Below, one piece after another: positions 7,184-15,829 of a stretch of 64,000 nucleotides of DNA. Position numbers and translations under genes: made by a program. The notes under the pieces are model-generated. The model worked only from the letters and a program-made list of their open reading frames with translations. It ran no database searches and had not been told where the DNA came from. The stretch lies in NCBI GenBank assembly GCA_002389045.1, contig DGNS01000002.1:132631-196630 (forward strand). Direction: 5' to 3'. Positions within the stretch are counted from its first letter, which is position 1. Each line of letters starts with the position of its first letter. This DNA comes from Thiotrichaceae bacterium UBA4486. GTDB lineage: Bacteria; Pseudomonadota; Gammaproteobacteria; Eutrophobiales; Eutrophobiaceae.

Positions 7184-9265
7184 TCAGGTATCATCAGTCG
7201 AGCTTGTCGCAGCTTTGACCGATTGATTGAGGAGTTCGAGCACATCCTGCTGCATGGCGTCCAGATACCGGTCCAGCACACGCACGGCTGAGCGATAGAA
7301 TTCCGCGGCGTCATTTTCATTGTCGAACATGCAGGTCTGTATATAGACATCGTCAATGAAGCGTTTGATGCTGCCGGAAAACAGCTTGTGCGGCATAAAG
7401 TGGTCATGGTCGCTGCCGATTTCCGCTGCCTGGTAAAGTACGGCCAGCGTATTGACTATATCCGCTCTTGATGCCGGGGCCTGTGCCGCCAGTTCACGTA
7501 CAACAGCCATGTAGTCATTGATGGCCGGGATATGGTGTTGTTGCAGGCTGTCGATAATGGCATCAGCCGTATAGTCGTTGCTGAAACAGCCGGCGATCTC
7601 ATCCCTGATTGCAGACTTGTCGACGTGTTTACCGAATGTGACAGGTAGATCCCTGACCTGCAGTGAACCGGTATTACGGACCAGCGCGCCGTCGCCGACG
7701 TTGAACCAGGCGATTCCCGGACAGGCGGCAATGGCAAACTCCGCCACCTTGTGTGAAGTCATCAGCTTGTCGGTGGAGATGACGGTTTGTCCGAGATTGC
7801 CCGGTAAGGTGAACAGGCTCGTGCGATCGACTGTTTCATTATCACGATGGGCATGGATATAGTGCTGCGCATGCATCTGCTCCCGTCCCGGCGCGGCGCC
7901 ATAGTCAACACCGAAAAGGTAGACTTCGTCAGCCCCGAGATCGCCGGCAAATGCAATGGCGCTGTTGGTGACGGTTGGATTGGTGTTTTTGCTGACCGTA
8001 AAGTTACCGGTCAGCAGAGACGAAGCGGGGTCATTGAATTTCTGGAATATAAATGTATCCCGATAGAATGCATCCACTTCCGGATCAATCACGTTCAGTT
8101 TCAGCGAAATAATATCGCGATAATCCTCTGCGTCTGCCCATTTCAGCATCGCGTCCGCACCGGTACATCTTTCCTGGTGAATATGATAATCCGGCATAAT
8201 GTTGTTTTTCAGCAAAGGCGTGATCGCAGTGCCACAGGCAAAAATAATAAAATCATCGGCATGAGCCCTGAGATAGCCAATGGAATCGTCCAGTGAGGGA
8301 CCGGCGCCGACAATGGCAATCCTCAGAAACCGGGCGGTCTTTTTACCGGTGAATACAGGAGTATTACGGGCCAGATTGCCCAGGCAGTTGGCAAGCCCGG
8401 CTTTTTGATCCTCGTACCAGCCGGCAGTCAACGTATCGGATAACAGGCGGCAGGCATCGTTTTCCAGCCGTATAAACTCGCGCACGGGTTCGGTATCGAA
8501 GAGCTTGATTTGCCAGCGGGCTATCGGCAGGAACGGAAAATGCGTCGCCAGAAACTGTTTTTCGATCTGTACGGCTTCCCGCGGACTACTGGCAACTATC
8601 AGTGAAAATCGCCTGTTGCCGTCGCAATTCATGTATTCAAATACCTGACGCCAGCGGATTGTGAACAGCGAGACATAAAACAGATCAATCTCGGGTTCGT
8701 AAATCAGGGTCGCCAACACGTTTCTTGATTGCAACAACCGGGTTATGTGATATCCCAGACCGATGCCGTAAATGCGGATGAAGGGGATGAAATCCGGATT
8801 ATACGATTCGTTGAAACGCCTGCGGCCCTCATCTTCAACCAGCATTTTCAGGGGGCCGGTATCGAGCAGTTCCCTGTACAGACGGGTCGTTATGACATTT
8901 TTATCGTGCCATTCTGCATCGTAGGCCAGTGCATAGGCCGGACTGATGTCCATATTGAAGGGGATTGATTCGAGTCCATGAATGGTACTGTTGAGGATCA
9001 GATTACCATCAGTGTAATAAAGCACGCGGTTGTCCGGTATATAAATGATGTTCGGGCTGCCGTCAGGATTGAAACAGAGCCGGTAATCCGTACACTGGTG
9101 ATTGCGTATATGTTTGTAAAGCTCCGGTTGATGTTCCTCGAAATAGGCCAGGTTTTCCTCAAACACGTCGTTGCTGTAATCATCGTTGATCAGGCGAACC
9201 TGTTTTCGTGTACCGGTCATTTCGATAGTGCAGTCTCCGGCAACCGGTGTCTCTGTTAATGTCAT
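7184..9265 (-). CDS. maf: Motility-associated factor (Maf), flagellin nonulosonate glycosyltransferase, DUF115/MptE-like
   Basis: Maf proteins transfer CMP-activated nonulosonic acids onto Ser/Thr of flagellin in the cytoplasm before export. The 693-residue protein has the three-part Maf layout. The DUF115 core begins near residue 310 with the VGAGPSLDDS nucleotide-sugar motif, followed by FACGTAITPLL, the PDYHIHQE segment, SKNTNPTVTNSAIA and LFGVDYG. The ATG at 9265 has a strong AAGGAG seven bases upstream. A sigma-54-like promoter lies about 105 bases upstream on the same strand. It heads the minus-strand set maf, dehydrogenase, neuA-like, methyltransferase and faces fliC, its probable substrate gene, across a 490-base divergent region. 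Confidence 0.88.
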   Translation of the reverse strand: MTLTETPVAGDCTIEMTGTRKQVRLINDDYSNDVFEENLAYFEEHQPELYKHIRNHQCTDYRLCFNPDGSPNIIYIPDNRVLYYTDGNLILNSTIHGLESIPFNMDISPAYALAYDAEWHDKNVITTRLYRELLDTGPLKMLVEDEGRRRFNESYNPDFIPFIRIYGIGLGYHITRLLQSRNVLATLIYEPEIDLFYVSLFTIRWRQVFEYMNCDGNRRFSLIVASSPREAVQIEKQFLATHFPFLPIARWQIKLFDTEPVREFIRLENDACRLLSDTLTAGWYEDQKAGLANCLGNLARNTPVFTGKKTARFLRIAIVGAGPSLDDSIGYLRAHADDFIIFACGTAITPLLKNNIMPDYHIHQERCTGADAMLKWADAEDYRDIISLKLNVIDPEVDAFYRDTFIFQKFNDPASSLLTGNFTVSKNTNPTVTNSAIAFAGDLGADEVYLFGVDYGAAPGREQMHAQHYIHAHRDNETVDRTSLFTLPGNLGQTVISTDKLMTSHKVAEFAIAACPGIAWFNVGDGALVRNTGSLQVRDLPVTFGKHVDKSAIRDEIAGCFSNDYTADAIIDSLQQHHIPAINDYMAVVRELAAQAPASRADIVNTLAVLYQAAEIGSDHDHFMPHKLFSGSIKRFIDDVYIQTCMFDNENDAAEFYRSAVRVLDRYLDAMQQDVLELLNQSVKAATSSTDDT

Positions 9266-9610
9266 GCAGGCTCCTTGGTCATTTCATCATCTGTCATATG
9301 GATGCAATGATGTTGTGCATCAGTGCATCATGAAATGGATCTATCACGATGTCGTATTGTGAATAGAGAATGCAAACGTCATGCCATGGAATAGTTATTA
9401 ATATCAACGAGTTATGAAAAAGTAATCAAGGTTGGCAGTATTAACTGAAAGGGATCTGCCGGTTCCTGCGGCAACATGCGGATGCTTTGTTACCCAACAG
9501 CAGTTCAGTCCCTGACATCTTTTTTTACGATCATATCCAGGCGCCTGTGATTGTATTCCGGACTTGCGAAATACCTGTTACTGGCGGTATTTCCATTCCC
9601 GATATTTCCT
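9266..9610. other. Divergent maf-fliC intergenic region
   Basis: The region is AT-rich compared with its neighbours and holds no convincing ORF. Besides the maf sigma-54 candidate, bases 9301-9321 contain an imperfect inverted repeat (GATGCA ... TGCATC) that might bind a regulator. The fliC sigma-28 promoter lies at its right edge. Confidence 0.5.
9371..9386 (-). promoter_or_regulatory. Candidate sigma-54 promoter for the maf operon
   Basis: On the minus strand the sequence reads TGGCATGACGTTTGCA. The GG and GC dinucleotides are separated by exactly ten bases, matching the TGGCAC-N5-TTGCW consensus at all but one core base. The predicted start of transcription is about 95 bases before the maf ATG. 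This would make glycosylation genes FleQ-dependent class II flagellar genes. Confidence 0.6.
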
Positions 9611-9637
9611 TAAAGTTTTCTCCCGGTGGCGCGATAA
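9611..9637 (+). promoter_or_regulatory. Sigma-28 (FliA) promoter of fliC
   Basis: TAAAGTTT, then eleven bases, then CGCGATAA matches the FliA consensus TAAAGTTT-N11-GCCGATAA with only the first two bases of the -10 element off. It lies about 110 bases before the flagellin ATG, a normal leader length for polar flagellins. fliA is in the same window. Confidence 0.85.
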
Positions 9638-9755
9638 CCTTGATCGGAAGCGGTGAATATCAGGCTATGACCCGGTATATCCGCTAAAGATAAACCTAAA
9701 GCATTCGTTGATTCCGGCATTTGGACAAACGATTTGCTCATCCAGGAGATTAGTT

Positions 9756-11288
9756 ATGCCCCAGATTATAAATACCAATATATCCTCGTTGACCGCGCAG
9801 AGAAATCTGGACCGATCACAGGGTTCACTGGCCACGGCACTGCAGCGTCTGTCATCAGGTCTCAGAATCAACAGCGCACGTGACGATGCGGCCGGTCTGG
9901 CAATTTCCGAACGTTTTACTACCCAGATCCGTGGTTTGAACCAGGCGGTGCGTAACGCCAATGACGGTGTGTCACTGGCCCAGACCGCTGAAGGCGCATT
10001 GCAGGAATCAAGCAACCTTCTGCAGCGAATTCGTGAACTGGCCATTCAGTCAGCCAACTCAACCAACTCGGCTTCCGACCGTCAGGCCCTGCAGTCCGAG
10101 GTCAACCAGTTGAAGACCGAGCTGAATCGTATCTCCAGCACCACCACTTTCAACGGTCTGAAAGTACTGGACGGTTCATTCCAGAACCAGACCTTCCAGG
10201 TGGGCGCCAATGCCGGTACTTCCAACACGATCAATGTTTCCATTACCGGCACGGATACAGCGTCTATTGGTAACAACTCAATCACAGCCAATAACGCTAC
10301 CGACAGTGAAGGCACCGGTGCAACATCCGCACCTCTGGCAGACGTGGCTACGGCTTCCAATGCCACAAACCATACGGTTGAAGCCCAGACCCTGACCGTT
10401 GGCAGTACGTTTGGTATCGCCAACGTAACCGTGGCCGATGCTTCCAGTGCTGAAACCATAGCCACGGCAGTTAATGGTGCTTCCGGCACTACGGGTGTGA
10501 CCGCCAGCGCTGAAACCAATGCCACCCTGCGTGGTCTGTCCGCTGACGGCACGGTCACGTTCTCACTGGTTACCGGTACCGGCACAGCCACTATCAGCTC
10601 CACCGTAACCACCGGTGATTTGTCCAACCTGGCAACCGAGATCAACAACTTCTCCGGCACAACGGGTGTTACAGCCACTGAAACCGGCGGTGTTCTCACC
10701 CTGACCCATGCAGACGGCAAGGACATCGGCATCGAGAACTTCGTCCACTCGGGTGATGCCGGTGAAACCATCGAGTTCCGCGGCAGCACCGAAGCCACGG
10801 GCGCGACCCTGACCGGCCCGACCGCCGGTACTGCAGCGGCTACCGACAGCGCCGTCGCCGTAGGTGAAGTACAGTTCAGCTCATCCGTTGCCTTCTCAGT
10901 CGAGTCCAGCGTTGCTGTTACTGCCGGTAGTGTGCTCAATGTGGCCGCAGCCACGTCTGTTTCATCATCTCTGACAGCCGTCAGCTCTGTGGATGTTTCA
11001 TCCGCATCCGGCGCCTCGGCGGCACTTGAAATCGTGGACCAGGCCCTGCAGACCATCTCTGGTATTCGTGCCGATCTCGGTGCGGTACAGAACCGGTTCC
11101 TCAGCACCATTTCCAGCCTGAGTTCCGCTTCCGAAAACGCTTCTGCCGCCAGAAGCCGAATTCGTGATGCGGACTTCGCGGCGGAAACCGCCGAGTTAAC
11201 ACGGGCCCAGATCCTGCAGCAGGCGGGTATTTCCATCCTCAGCCAGGCCAATGCCCAGCCCCAGTTGGCCCTGTCATTGTTACAGTAA
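9756..11288 (+). CDS. fliC: Flagellin
   Basis: This is the main filament subunit, exported through the hollow flagellum. I place the start at the ATG at 9756 (MPQIINTNISSL), preceded by AGGAG at 9743-9747, giving 510 residues; upstream in-frame codons are not flagellin-like. The D0/D1 N-terminus (SSGLRINSARDDAAGLAIS) and C-terminus (ending QANAQPQLALSLLQ) are canonical. The centre is unusual. Two related segments, near residues 229-255 and 285-310, share SGTTGVTA and resemble the flagellin IN motif. Near 368-425 lies a stretch made largely of Ser, Val, Ala and Thr, a plausible target for the adjacent Maf glycosyltransferase. A sigma-28 promoter precedes it and a strong terminator follows, so it is probably monocistronic. 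Confidence 0.97.
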   Translation: MPQIINTNISSLTAQRNLDRSQGSLATALQRLSSGLRINSARDDAAGLAISERFTTQIRGLNQAVRNANDGVSLAQTAEGALQESSNLLQRIRELAIQSANSTNSASDRQALQSEVNQLKTELNRISSTTTFNGLKVLDGSFQNQTFQVGANAGTSNTINVSITGTDTASIGNNSITANNATDSEGTGATSAPLADVATASNATNHTVEAQTLTVGSTFGIANVTVADASSAETIATAVNGASGTTGVTASAETNATLRGLSADGTVTFSLVTGTGTATISSTVTTGDLSNLATEINNFSGTTGVTATETGGVLTLTHADGKDIGIENFVHSGDAGETIEFRGSTEATGATLTGPTAGTAAATDSAVAVGEVQFSSSVAFSVESSVAVTAGSVLNVAAATSVSSSLTAVSSVDVSSASGASAALEIVDQALQTISGIRADLGAVQNRFLSTISSLSSASENASAARSRIRDADFAAETAELTRAQILQQAGISILSQANAQPQLALSLLQ

Positions 11289-11307
11289 GTTAATACGGGC
11301 TCGATCT

Positions 11308-11346
11308 CCGGCCGCTCAGGCATCCCGCCTGAGCGGCCGGGGTTTT
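11308..11346 (+). terminator. Rho-independent terminator of fliC
   Basis: A perfect 13-bp GC-rich stem (CCGGCCGCTCAGG paired with CCTGAGCGGCCGG at 11328-11340) with a seven-base loop is followed by GGTTTT. It starts 19 bases after the flagellin stop and separates abundant fliC mRNA from flaG. Confidence 0.92.
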
Positions 11347-11372
11347 AAACTGTTTTGTCGGAGGTTGTGACT

Positions 11373-11750
11373 ATGCCAACCGAAATATCCGCGATACTCG
11401 GCCTGCGCGGGAGCTGGCCGGAACTTCGCTCCGGCAAAGGAATAACGGCAAGTCCTGCCGCAGATGTACGGCAAGAATTGCCGCTCACGAACAGCAGGGA
11501 ACGCACAGATCCCGATACCGATACTTCCCTCCAGGACATCAATCAGGTCGTCGAAGAACTCAACCACAAGGTACAGAACATACGTCGCGAACTGCATTTT
11601 GCAGTCGATGATGAAAGCGGTTACACGATTATCACGGTTGTTGATTCTGAATCAGAGGAAGTGATCCGTCAGATTCCCTCGGAGGAAGTGGTAGCGTTGT
11701 CCCGCCATCTGGAGCAACACGCCGGACTTTTAATGGATGCCGAAGTGTAA
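11373..11750 (+). CDS. flaG: FlaG family protein
   Basis: FlaG proteins are encoded after flagellin in polar flagellar loci and influence filament length. The N-terminal 45 residues are polar and low in structure. The conserved domain follows, with the LNHKVQNIRRELHFAVDD and IRQIPSEEVVAL signatures, near the C-terminus. I choose the ATG at 11373 because GGAGG lies eight bases upstream; a TTG at 11355 in the same frame falls before that site. Length is 125 residues. It lies between the fliC terminator and fliD. Confidence 0.88.
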   Translation: MPTEISAILGLRGSWPELRSGKGITASPAADVRQELPLTNSRERTDPDTDTSLQDINQVVEELNHKVQNIRRELHFAVDDESGYTIITVVDSESEEVIRQIPSEEVVALSRHLEQHAGLLMDAEV

Positions 11751-11760
11751 ATTCAAAAAC

Positions 11761-11775
11761 TGGTGCGATATCTGC
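11761..11775 (+). promoter_or_regulatory. Candidate sigma-54 promoter for fliD
   Basis: TGGTGCGATATCTGC has the GG-N10-GC spacing of sigma-54 promoters, with a weaker -12 element. It lies about 40 bases before fliD. In Pseudomonas the fliD operon is a FleQ/sigma-54 class II operon, which supports the reading. Confidence 0.45.
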
Positions 11776-11815
11776 ATATGTCAGCAATAGTCATAATCAT
11801 AAACGAGGATAATCG

Positions 11816-13231
11816 ATGATTTCAGCACCGGGGATAGGATCCGGACTTGATATTAATTCGCTGGTACAGCAACTGGTCGCTGCCGAGGGCGATGCCAAGA
11901 CGAAGGCGCTTGTCAACAAGCGCAGTGCGGCCGAGGAACAGATTTCCGCCTTTGGCAAACTCAAAAGCAATCTTTCCGCATTCCAGACGGCAATACAGGC
12001 ATTGAAAGATCCCGATACCTTTTCAGGGACCAAAGCCACATCGGGCGAACCTTCCGTTTTTTCAGTCGCTACTACCGCATCGCTCAACAGCAGCTCTTTT
12101 CAGGTCGAGGTCAACACCCTCGCTGAAGCGCACAGGATAGTCTCTCCGGGTGTCAGCGATGCTGATACGGTGGTTGGCACAGGAGAACTGACCCTGCAGG
12201 TGGGTACTGATGCATTTACGTTGACCATCGACGAGGATAACAACACCCTCGCAGGGATCCGCGATGCCATTAATACATCTACGGACAACACCGGCATTAC
12301 GGCCACGATCATCAATGTCGATGACGGTAGCGGTGGCACCGAATCACGTCTGGTCCTGACCTCGGATAAAACCGGAACAGCCAATAGCATCACCGTGACA
12401 GTAACCGATGATGACCTCAACAACACGGATGCGAACGGTTTGTCCGCGCTGGTTTTTGATCCGGACGGCTCCGGTATCACCAATGCAAGTGAAACCAATG
12501 CTGCCGTGGATTCCGTTATTTTCATTGATGGTCAGAAAGTCACGGGTTCCTCCAACACAGTCGACAGTGCAATAGATGGTGTCAGCATCAGCCTGCTTGA
12601 AGCCCGTCCGGGTGAAACCTTCAGTCTTGATATCACTCTGGACAAGTCAAAAATCACCAATGCCGTGAAAACCCTGGTCGACAATTTCAATGCGCTTGCC
12701 AGGTTGATGAAAAATCTCTCCGTGTTCAATGCCGAGACCGGTGAAGCCGGTGTGTTGCTCGGAGACATTACCTTGTTGTCACTGAATACAACTCTGCGTC
12801 GGCAGTTAGGCGATTCCGTGCAGGGGATAACGGGCGAGGTCAACAATCTTGTCAGCCTGGGAATCACGACAAATGCCGATGGCACGTTGAAGCTTGACAG
12901 CAGCAAGTTGTCCGGCATGGTGGATTCCAATCTGCAAGAGGTGACTGATATCTTTTCATCGGAAGATGGAATCGCCGAACGCCTGGACAATTTTCTCGAC
13001 GGATATCTGAAATCAAACGGAGTGATCCAGGGCAAAACCGACGGCCTGAACAACACGGTGGAAGACATCAATGAAAGTCTGGTCGATCTGGACAGAAGAC
13101 TGGAGACCATGCGGCAGCGCTTGCAGGCACAGTTTGCAGCCATGGATGCTCTTGTGTCCCGCCTGAACAGCACCAGCAGTTTTCTGACCCGGGAACTGGC
13201 CAACATACCTGTTCCGGGCAAAAACAATTAA
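11816..13231 (+). CDS. fliD: Flagellar filament capping protein FliD (HAP2)
   Basis: FliD forms the cap at the filament tip that folds incoming flagellin. The N-terminus shows the family signature APGIGSGLDINSLVQQLVAAE and a coiled region to about residue 60. The middle is a beta-rich variable domain with a flagellin-IN-like part. The last 80 residues form a helix (LVDLDRRLETMRQRLQAQFAAMDALVSRLNS). Length is 471 residues, typical of polar flagella. fliS follows after 83 bases, and a sigma-54-like promoter precedes the gene. Confidence 0.95.
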   Translation: MISAPGIGSGLDINSLVQQLVAAEGDAKTKALVNKRSAAEEQISAFGKLKSNLSAFQTAIQALKDPDTFSGTKATSGEPSVFSVATTASLNSSSFQVEVNTLAEAHRIVSPGVSDADTVVGTGELTLQVGTDAFTLTIDEDNNTLAGIRDAINTSTDNTGITATIINVDDGSGGTESRLVLTSDKTGTANSITVTVTDDDLNNTDANGLSALVFDPDGSGITNASETNAAVDSVIFIDGQKVTGSSNTVDSAIDGVSISLLEARPGETFSLDITLDKSKITNAVKTLVDNFNALARLMKNLSVFNAETGEAGVLLGDITLLSLNTTLRRQLGDSVQGITGEVNNLVSLGITTNADGTLKLDSSKLSGMVDSNLQEVTDIFSSEDGIAERLDNFLDGYLKSNGVIQGKTDGLNNTVEDINESLVDLDRRLETMRQRLQAQFAAMDALVSRLNSTSSFLTRELANIPVPGKNN

Positions 13232-13314
13232 CCCGATGTTCAACCTGACCAATAAAAGCGAAATGACATATTGAACAACCTTAAGCTTACACGACACCCA
13301 AGCGGGAGATACCA

Positions 13315-13764
13315 ATGAATTCGAAATGTGCAGCCAATATCAAGGCCCTGAAATTGTATAACACCGTTGGAATACAGACAGGTATTGAAGAGGCGTCGCC
13401 CCATCGATTGATCCAGATGTTACTGGACGGGGCGCTGGGCAGGATTGCCAGCGCCAAATCACATATATATCAGAACGAGATCGAGGCAAAAGGCGTGAAT
13501 ATCGGCATGGCCATCTCCATCATCGGCGGCTTGCGTGACAGTCTTGATCACAAGGCCGGCGGTGATATTGCCGCCAATCTCGATAATCTTTACGAATACA
13601 TGACCTATCGTCTGACCGAGGCCAACATCAGGAACAGTCATGAAATGCTTGATGAGGTCAGCGGATTGCTCGTAGAGATCAAGTCGGCATGGGACGGCAT
13701 TGCCGGTCATGAACTGACTGCCCGGGCCAATGAAACCACTCCACTCATGCAAAATACAGGCTAG
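13315..13764 (+). CDS. fliS: Flagellin export chaperone FliS
   Basis: FliS binds the C-terminal helices of flagellin in the cytoplasm and prevents premature assembly. The four-helix protein shows YNTVGIQTGIEEASPHRLIQMLLDGAL and NIGMAISIIGGLRDSL, both typical of FliS. At 149 residues it is slightly longer than the enteric form. The ATG is preceded by GGGAG. It follows fliD, and a small FliT-like gene starts six bases after its stop. Confidence 0.95.
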   Translation: MNSKCAANIKALKLYNTVGIQTGIEEASPHRLIQMLLDGALGRIASAKSHIYQNEIEAKGVNIGMAISIIGGLRDSLDHKAGGDIAANLDNLYEYMTYRLTEANIRNSHEMLDEVSGLLVEIKSAWDGIAGHELTARANETTPLMQNTG

Positions 13765-13770
13765 GCCGGC

Positions 13771-14091
13771 GTGGCCGAGGACCGGGGTAATACCGCCCGA
13801 TTAACAAACGCCCTGCGTTATCTGAATAATTCCTTTCGGGATTATCACGATGGCTGCATCGAACAGCTGGAACGTGATCTGATCGAGTCGACCCGGTTGA
13901 TTACCAGTGTTTTCGAAACCACCGATGTGCATTCACTTTCGGAATCCGAGCTGGAACTGCTCAGGGATTACGTTGGCCTGGGCTGTAAGTTGGGTGAATT
14001 GCTCAAACAAAAACGCACCGCCCTGAAAGATGCACTGATGGGGTTGAATAACACCGAAAAAATCAATGACTGTTACAACGCCGGTCGCTGA
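13771..14091 (+). CDS. FliT-like flagellar chaperone / hypothetical flagellar protein
   Basis: The 106-residue helical, charged protein is encoded directly after fliS, where FliT or an equivalent (FleP in Pseudomonas) is normally found. FliT chaperones FliD. The sequence has no strong diagnostic motif, so the assignment is positional. The start is a GTG six bases after the fliS stop with no clear Shine-Dalgarno, suggesting coupling to fliS translation. No in-frame ATG exists near the N-terminus. Confidence 0.6.
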   Translation: MAEDRGNTARLTNALRYLNNSFRDYHDGCIEQLERDLIESTRLITSVFETTDVHSLSESELELLRDYVGLGCKLGELLKQKRTALKDALMGLNNTEKINDCYNAGR

Positions 14092-14128
14092 ATCCATCAC
14101 CATCCTCTTCCGCCTGACCGACAATATT

Positions 14129-14158
14129 TTGACATATTCAAGCTTTGCTGCTTAACTA
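14129..14158 (+). promoter_or_regulatory. Weak candidate sigma-70 promoter for fleQ
   Basis: A perfect TTGACA at 14129-14134 is followed after 18 bases by TAACTA, a poor -10 match. It lies about 110 bases before fleQ. As the master regulator, FleQ is expected to use a housekeeping promoter, and no sigma-54 or sigma-28 site was seen in this gap. Confidence 0.3.
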
Positions 14159-14269
14159 TGGGCATTGCACAATAGTCAGATACCTCAGGGCCGTAACCAG
14201 CCGCAAGCCCTGTCAATAAAAAAATACTGACCTAATCAAGCACATTACAGCATCATCCGGGGGGGATTG

Positions 14270-15685
14270 ATGGAAGGGGTACTTATAATCGATGAAGACG
14301 CTCGCGCCAGAAAACAGATGGCCGAGGTCATTGAATTCATGGGCTATGAGCCGGTGCTGCAGGCCGGCGCCGGGACCTGGAAAGAAAAACTGTCCAAAAC
14401 CGATGGCGTTTATATGGTCCTGCTCGGTCAGTGCGGGAGCAACAAAAGCCTGGTCGATGTCTTCCGCGGCATCAAGACCGTCGATTCCTACCTGCCGGTT
14501 ATTCTGACTCACGATCCGGATTCCAAAGCCCGTTTCAATCAGGAACTGGAAAACGGTTGTATCGGCACCGTGGAACTGCCGCTGCGCCTGGGAGCGATAT
14601 CCAGGGTTCTGGAACAGGTGAAACACTACAAACGCGATCGTCACCAGGACGGTACACCGCGATCGCTCGAATTGTTTCGCAGCCTGGTCGGTTCCAGCAA
14701 ATCCATCCAGAGAGTCCGCAAGATGATCGAGAAAGTGGCGCATACCGACGCCAACGTTTTGATCATCGGGGAGTCCGGCGCCGGCAAAGAGGTTGTGGCA
14801 AGAAACATTCATTACCATTCCACCCGCCGCTCGAAACCGTTCGTGCCGATAAATTGCGGCGCCATTCCCTCCGATCTGCTGGAAGACGAGCTCTTCGGCC
14901 ACGAAAAAGGTGCTTTTACCGGGGCAATCAGCGCCCGTCAGGGCCGCTTCGAGATGGCGGCGGGCGGCACCCTGTTCCTCGATGAAATCGGCGACATGAG
15001 TCTGTCCATGCAGGTCAAATTGCTGCGTGTCCTGCAGGAACGCACCTTTGAACGTGTTGGCAGCAACACCAGTATCAAGGCCGATGTACGGATCATTGCC
15101 GCGACTCATGTCAATCTTGAAGAGGCCATTGCCGCCGGTAAATTCCGCGAGGATTTATACTACCGGCTGAATGTATTTCCCATTGAGACGCCACCGTTAC
15201 GCGAGCGGGTCGAGGATCTGCCGCTGCTGGTCCAGGACCTGGTGGAGCGGCTGGAGCACGATGAAGCGGTATCCATCAGTCTCACCGAAGCGGCCATTGC
15301 CTCGCTGTCACAATACGCCTGGCCCGGCAACGTTCGCGAACTCGCCAACCTGATTGAACGCCTGACCATCCTTTATCCCAACGGTGTCGTGGATGTCCAG
15401 GATATGCCGGACAAGTACCAGGCCGAGGCCGTCATGGAAGCGCCGGTGGAGGATGGCAGGGCTGTCGTCGACGGCAGTCTGAAGATGCCGCGACTGCCCA
15501 AGGGCAGTATCGATCTCAAGGAGTACATCAACAATATCGAATACGTACTCATCCAGCAGGCCCTGGATGAATCCGGTGGTATTGTCGCCCACGCCGCCAA
15601 GCGCCTGAGCATGGGCCGCACCACCCTGGTGGAAAAGATGCGAAAACTCGGTATGTCACGCAGGGAGATCGCGTCGGAAATTTGA
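14270..15685 (+). CDS. fleQ: Flagellar master regulator FleQ (sigma-54-dependent activator)
   Basis: FleQ switches on class II flagellar operons with sigma-54 RNA polymerase and is often controlled by FlhG and c-di-GMP. The N-terminal FleQ receiver-like domain (1-120) lacks a usable phospho-acceptor: the expected Asp region reads VLLGQCG. The AAA+ domain has Walker A GESGAGKE, the sigma-54 contact loop GAFTGA, and Walker B GGTLFLDEIGDM. The C-terminal Fis-type helix-turn-helix contains GIVAHAAKRLSMGRTTL. The ATG at 14270 follows a GGGGGGA site; the TTG immediately upstream is less likely. It is followed by fleS and fleR, and its antagonist flhG is also in the window. Confidence 0.93.
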   Translation: MEGVLIIDEDARARKQMAEVIEFMGYEPVLQAGAGTWKEKLSKTDGVYMVLLGQCGSNKSLVDVFRGIKTVDSYLPVILTHDPDSKARFNQELENGCIGTVELPLRLGAISRVLEQVKHYKRDRHQDGTPRSLELFRSLVGSSKSIQRVRKMIEKVAHTDANVLIIGESGAGKEVVARNIHYHSTRRSKPFVPINCGAIPSDLLEDELFGHEKGAFTGAISARQGRFEMAAGGTLFLDEIGDMSLSMQVKLLRVLQERTFERVGSNTSIKADVRIIAATHVNLEEAIAAGKFREDLYYRLNVFPIETPPLRERVEDLPLLVQDLVERLEHDEAVSISLTEAAIASLSQYAWPGNVRELANLIERLTILYPNGVVDVQDMPDKYQAEAVMEAPVEDGRAVVDGSLKMPRLPKGSIDLKEYINNIEYVLIQQALDESGGIVAHAAKRLSMGRTTLVEKMRKLGMSRREIASEI

Positions 15686-15771
15686 CAAATATACCCCTGT
15701 AGCTCCTCCAGCCTCACATCCGGTATCCCCGATCCGGATTAAACCATTTCAAATCAAGTAATTATTCTTCC

Positions 15772-15787
15772 GGGCACGGTCCTTGCT
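15772..15787 (+). promoter_or_regulatory. Sigma-54 promoter of fleSR
   Basis: GGGCACGGTCCTTGCT carries GG and GC exactly ten bases apart and nearly matches the TGGCAC-N5-TTGCT consensus. The predicted transcription start is about 30 bases before fleS. FleQ-dependent sigma-54 transcription of fleSR is known in Pseudomonas. Confidence 0.8.
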
Positions 15788-15829
15788 CTGTGTATTGGCA
15801 ATGACAATAAAAACCGTGGTTGTTAACCG

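Noticed and set aside
9708..9755. Longer flagellin start at 9708
   Set aside because: The extra 16 residues are not flagellin-like, and a good ribosome site precedes the ATG at 9756.
10082..11323. A 413-codon ORF antisense to fliC
   Set aside because: It mirrors the flagellin gene and is a by-product of its codon bias; its protein is low-complexity Ser/Val/Ala/Pro with no domain or ribosome site.
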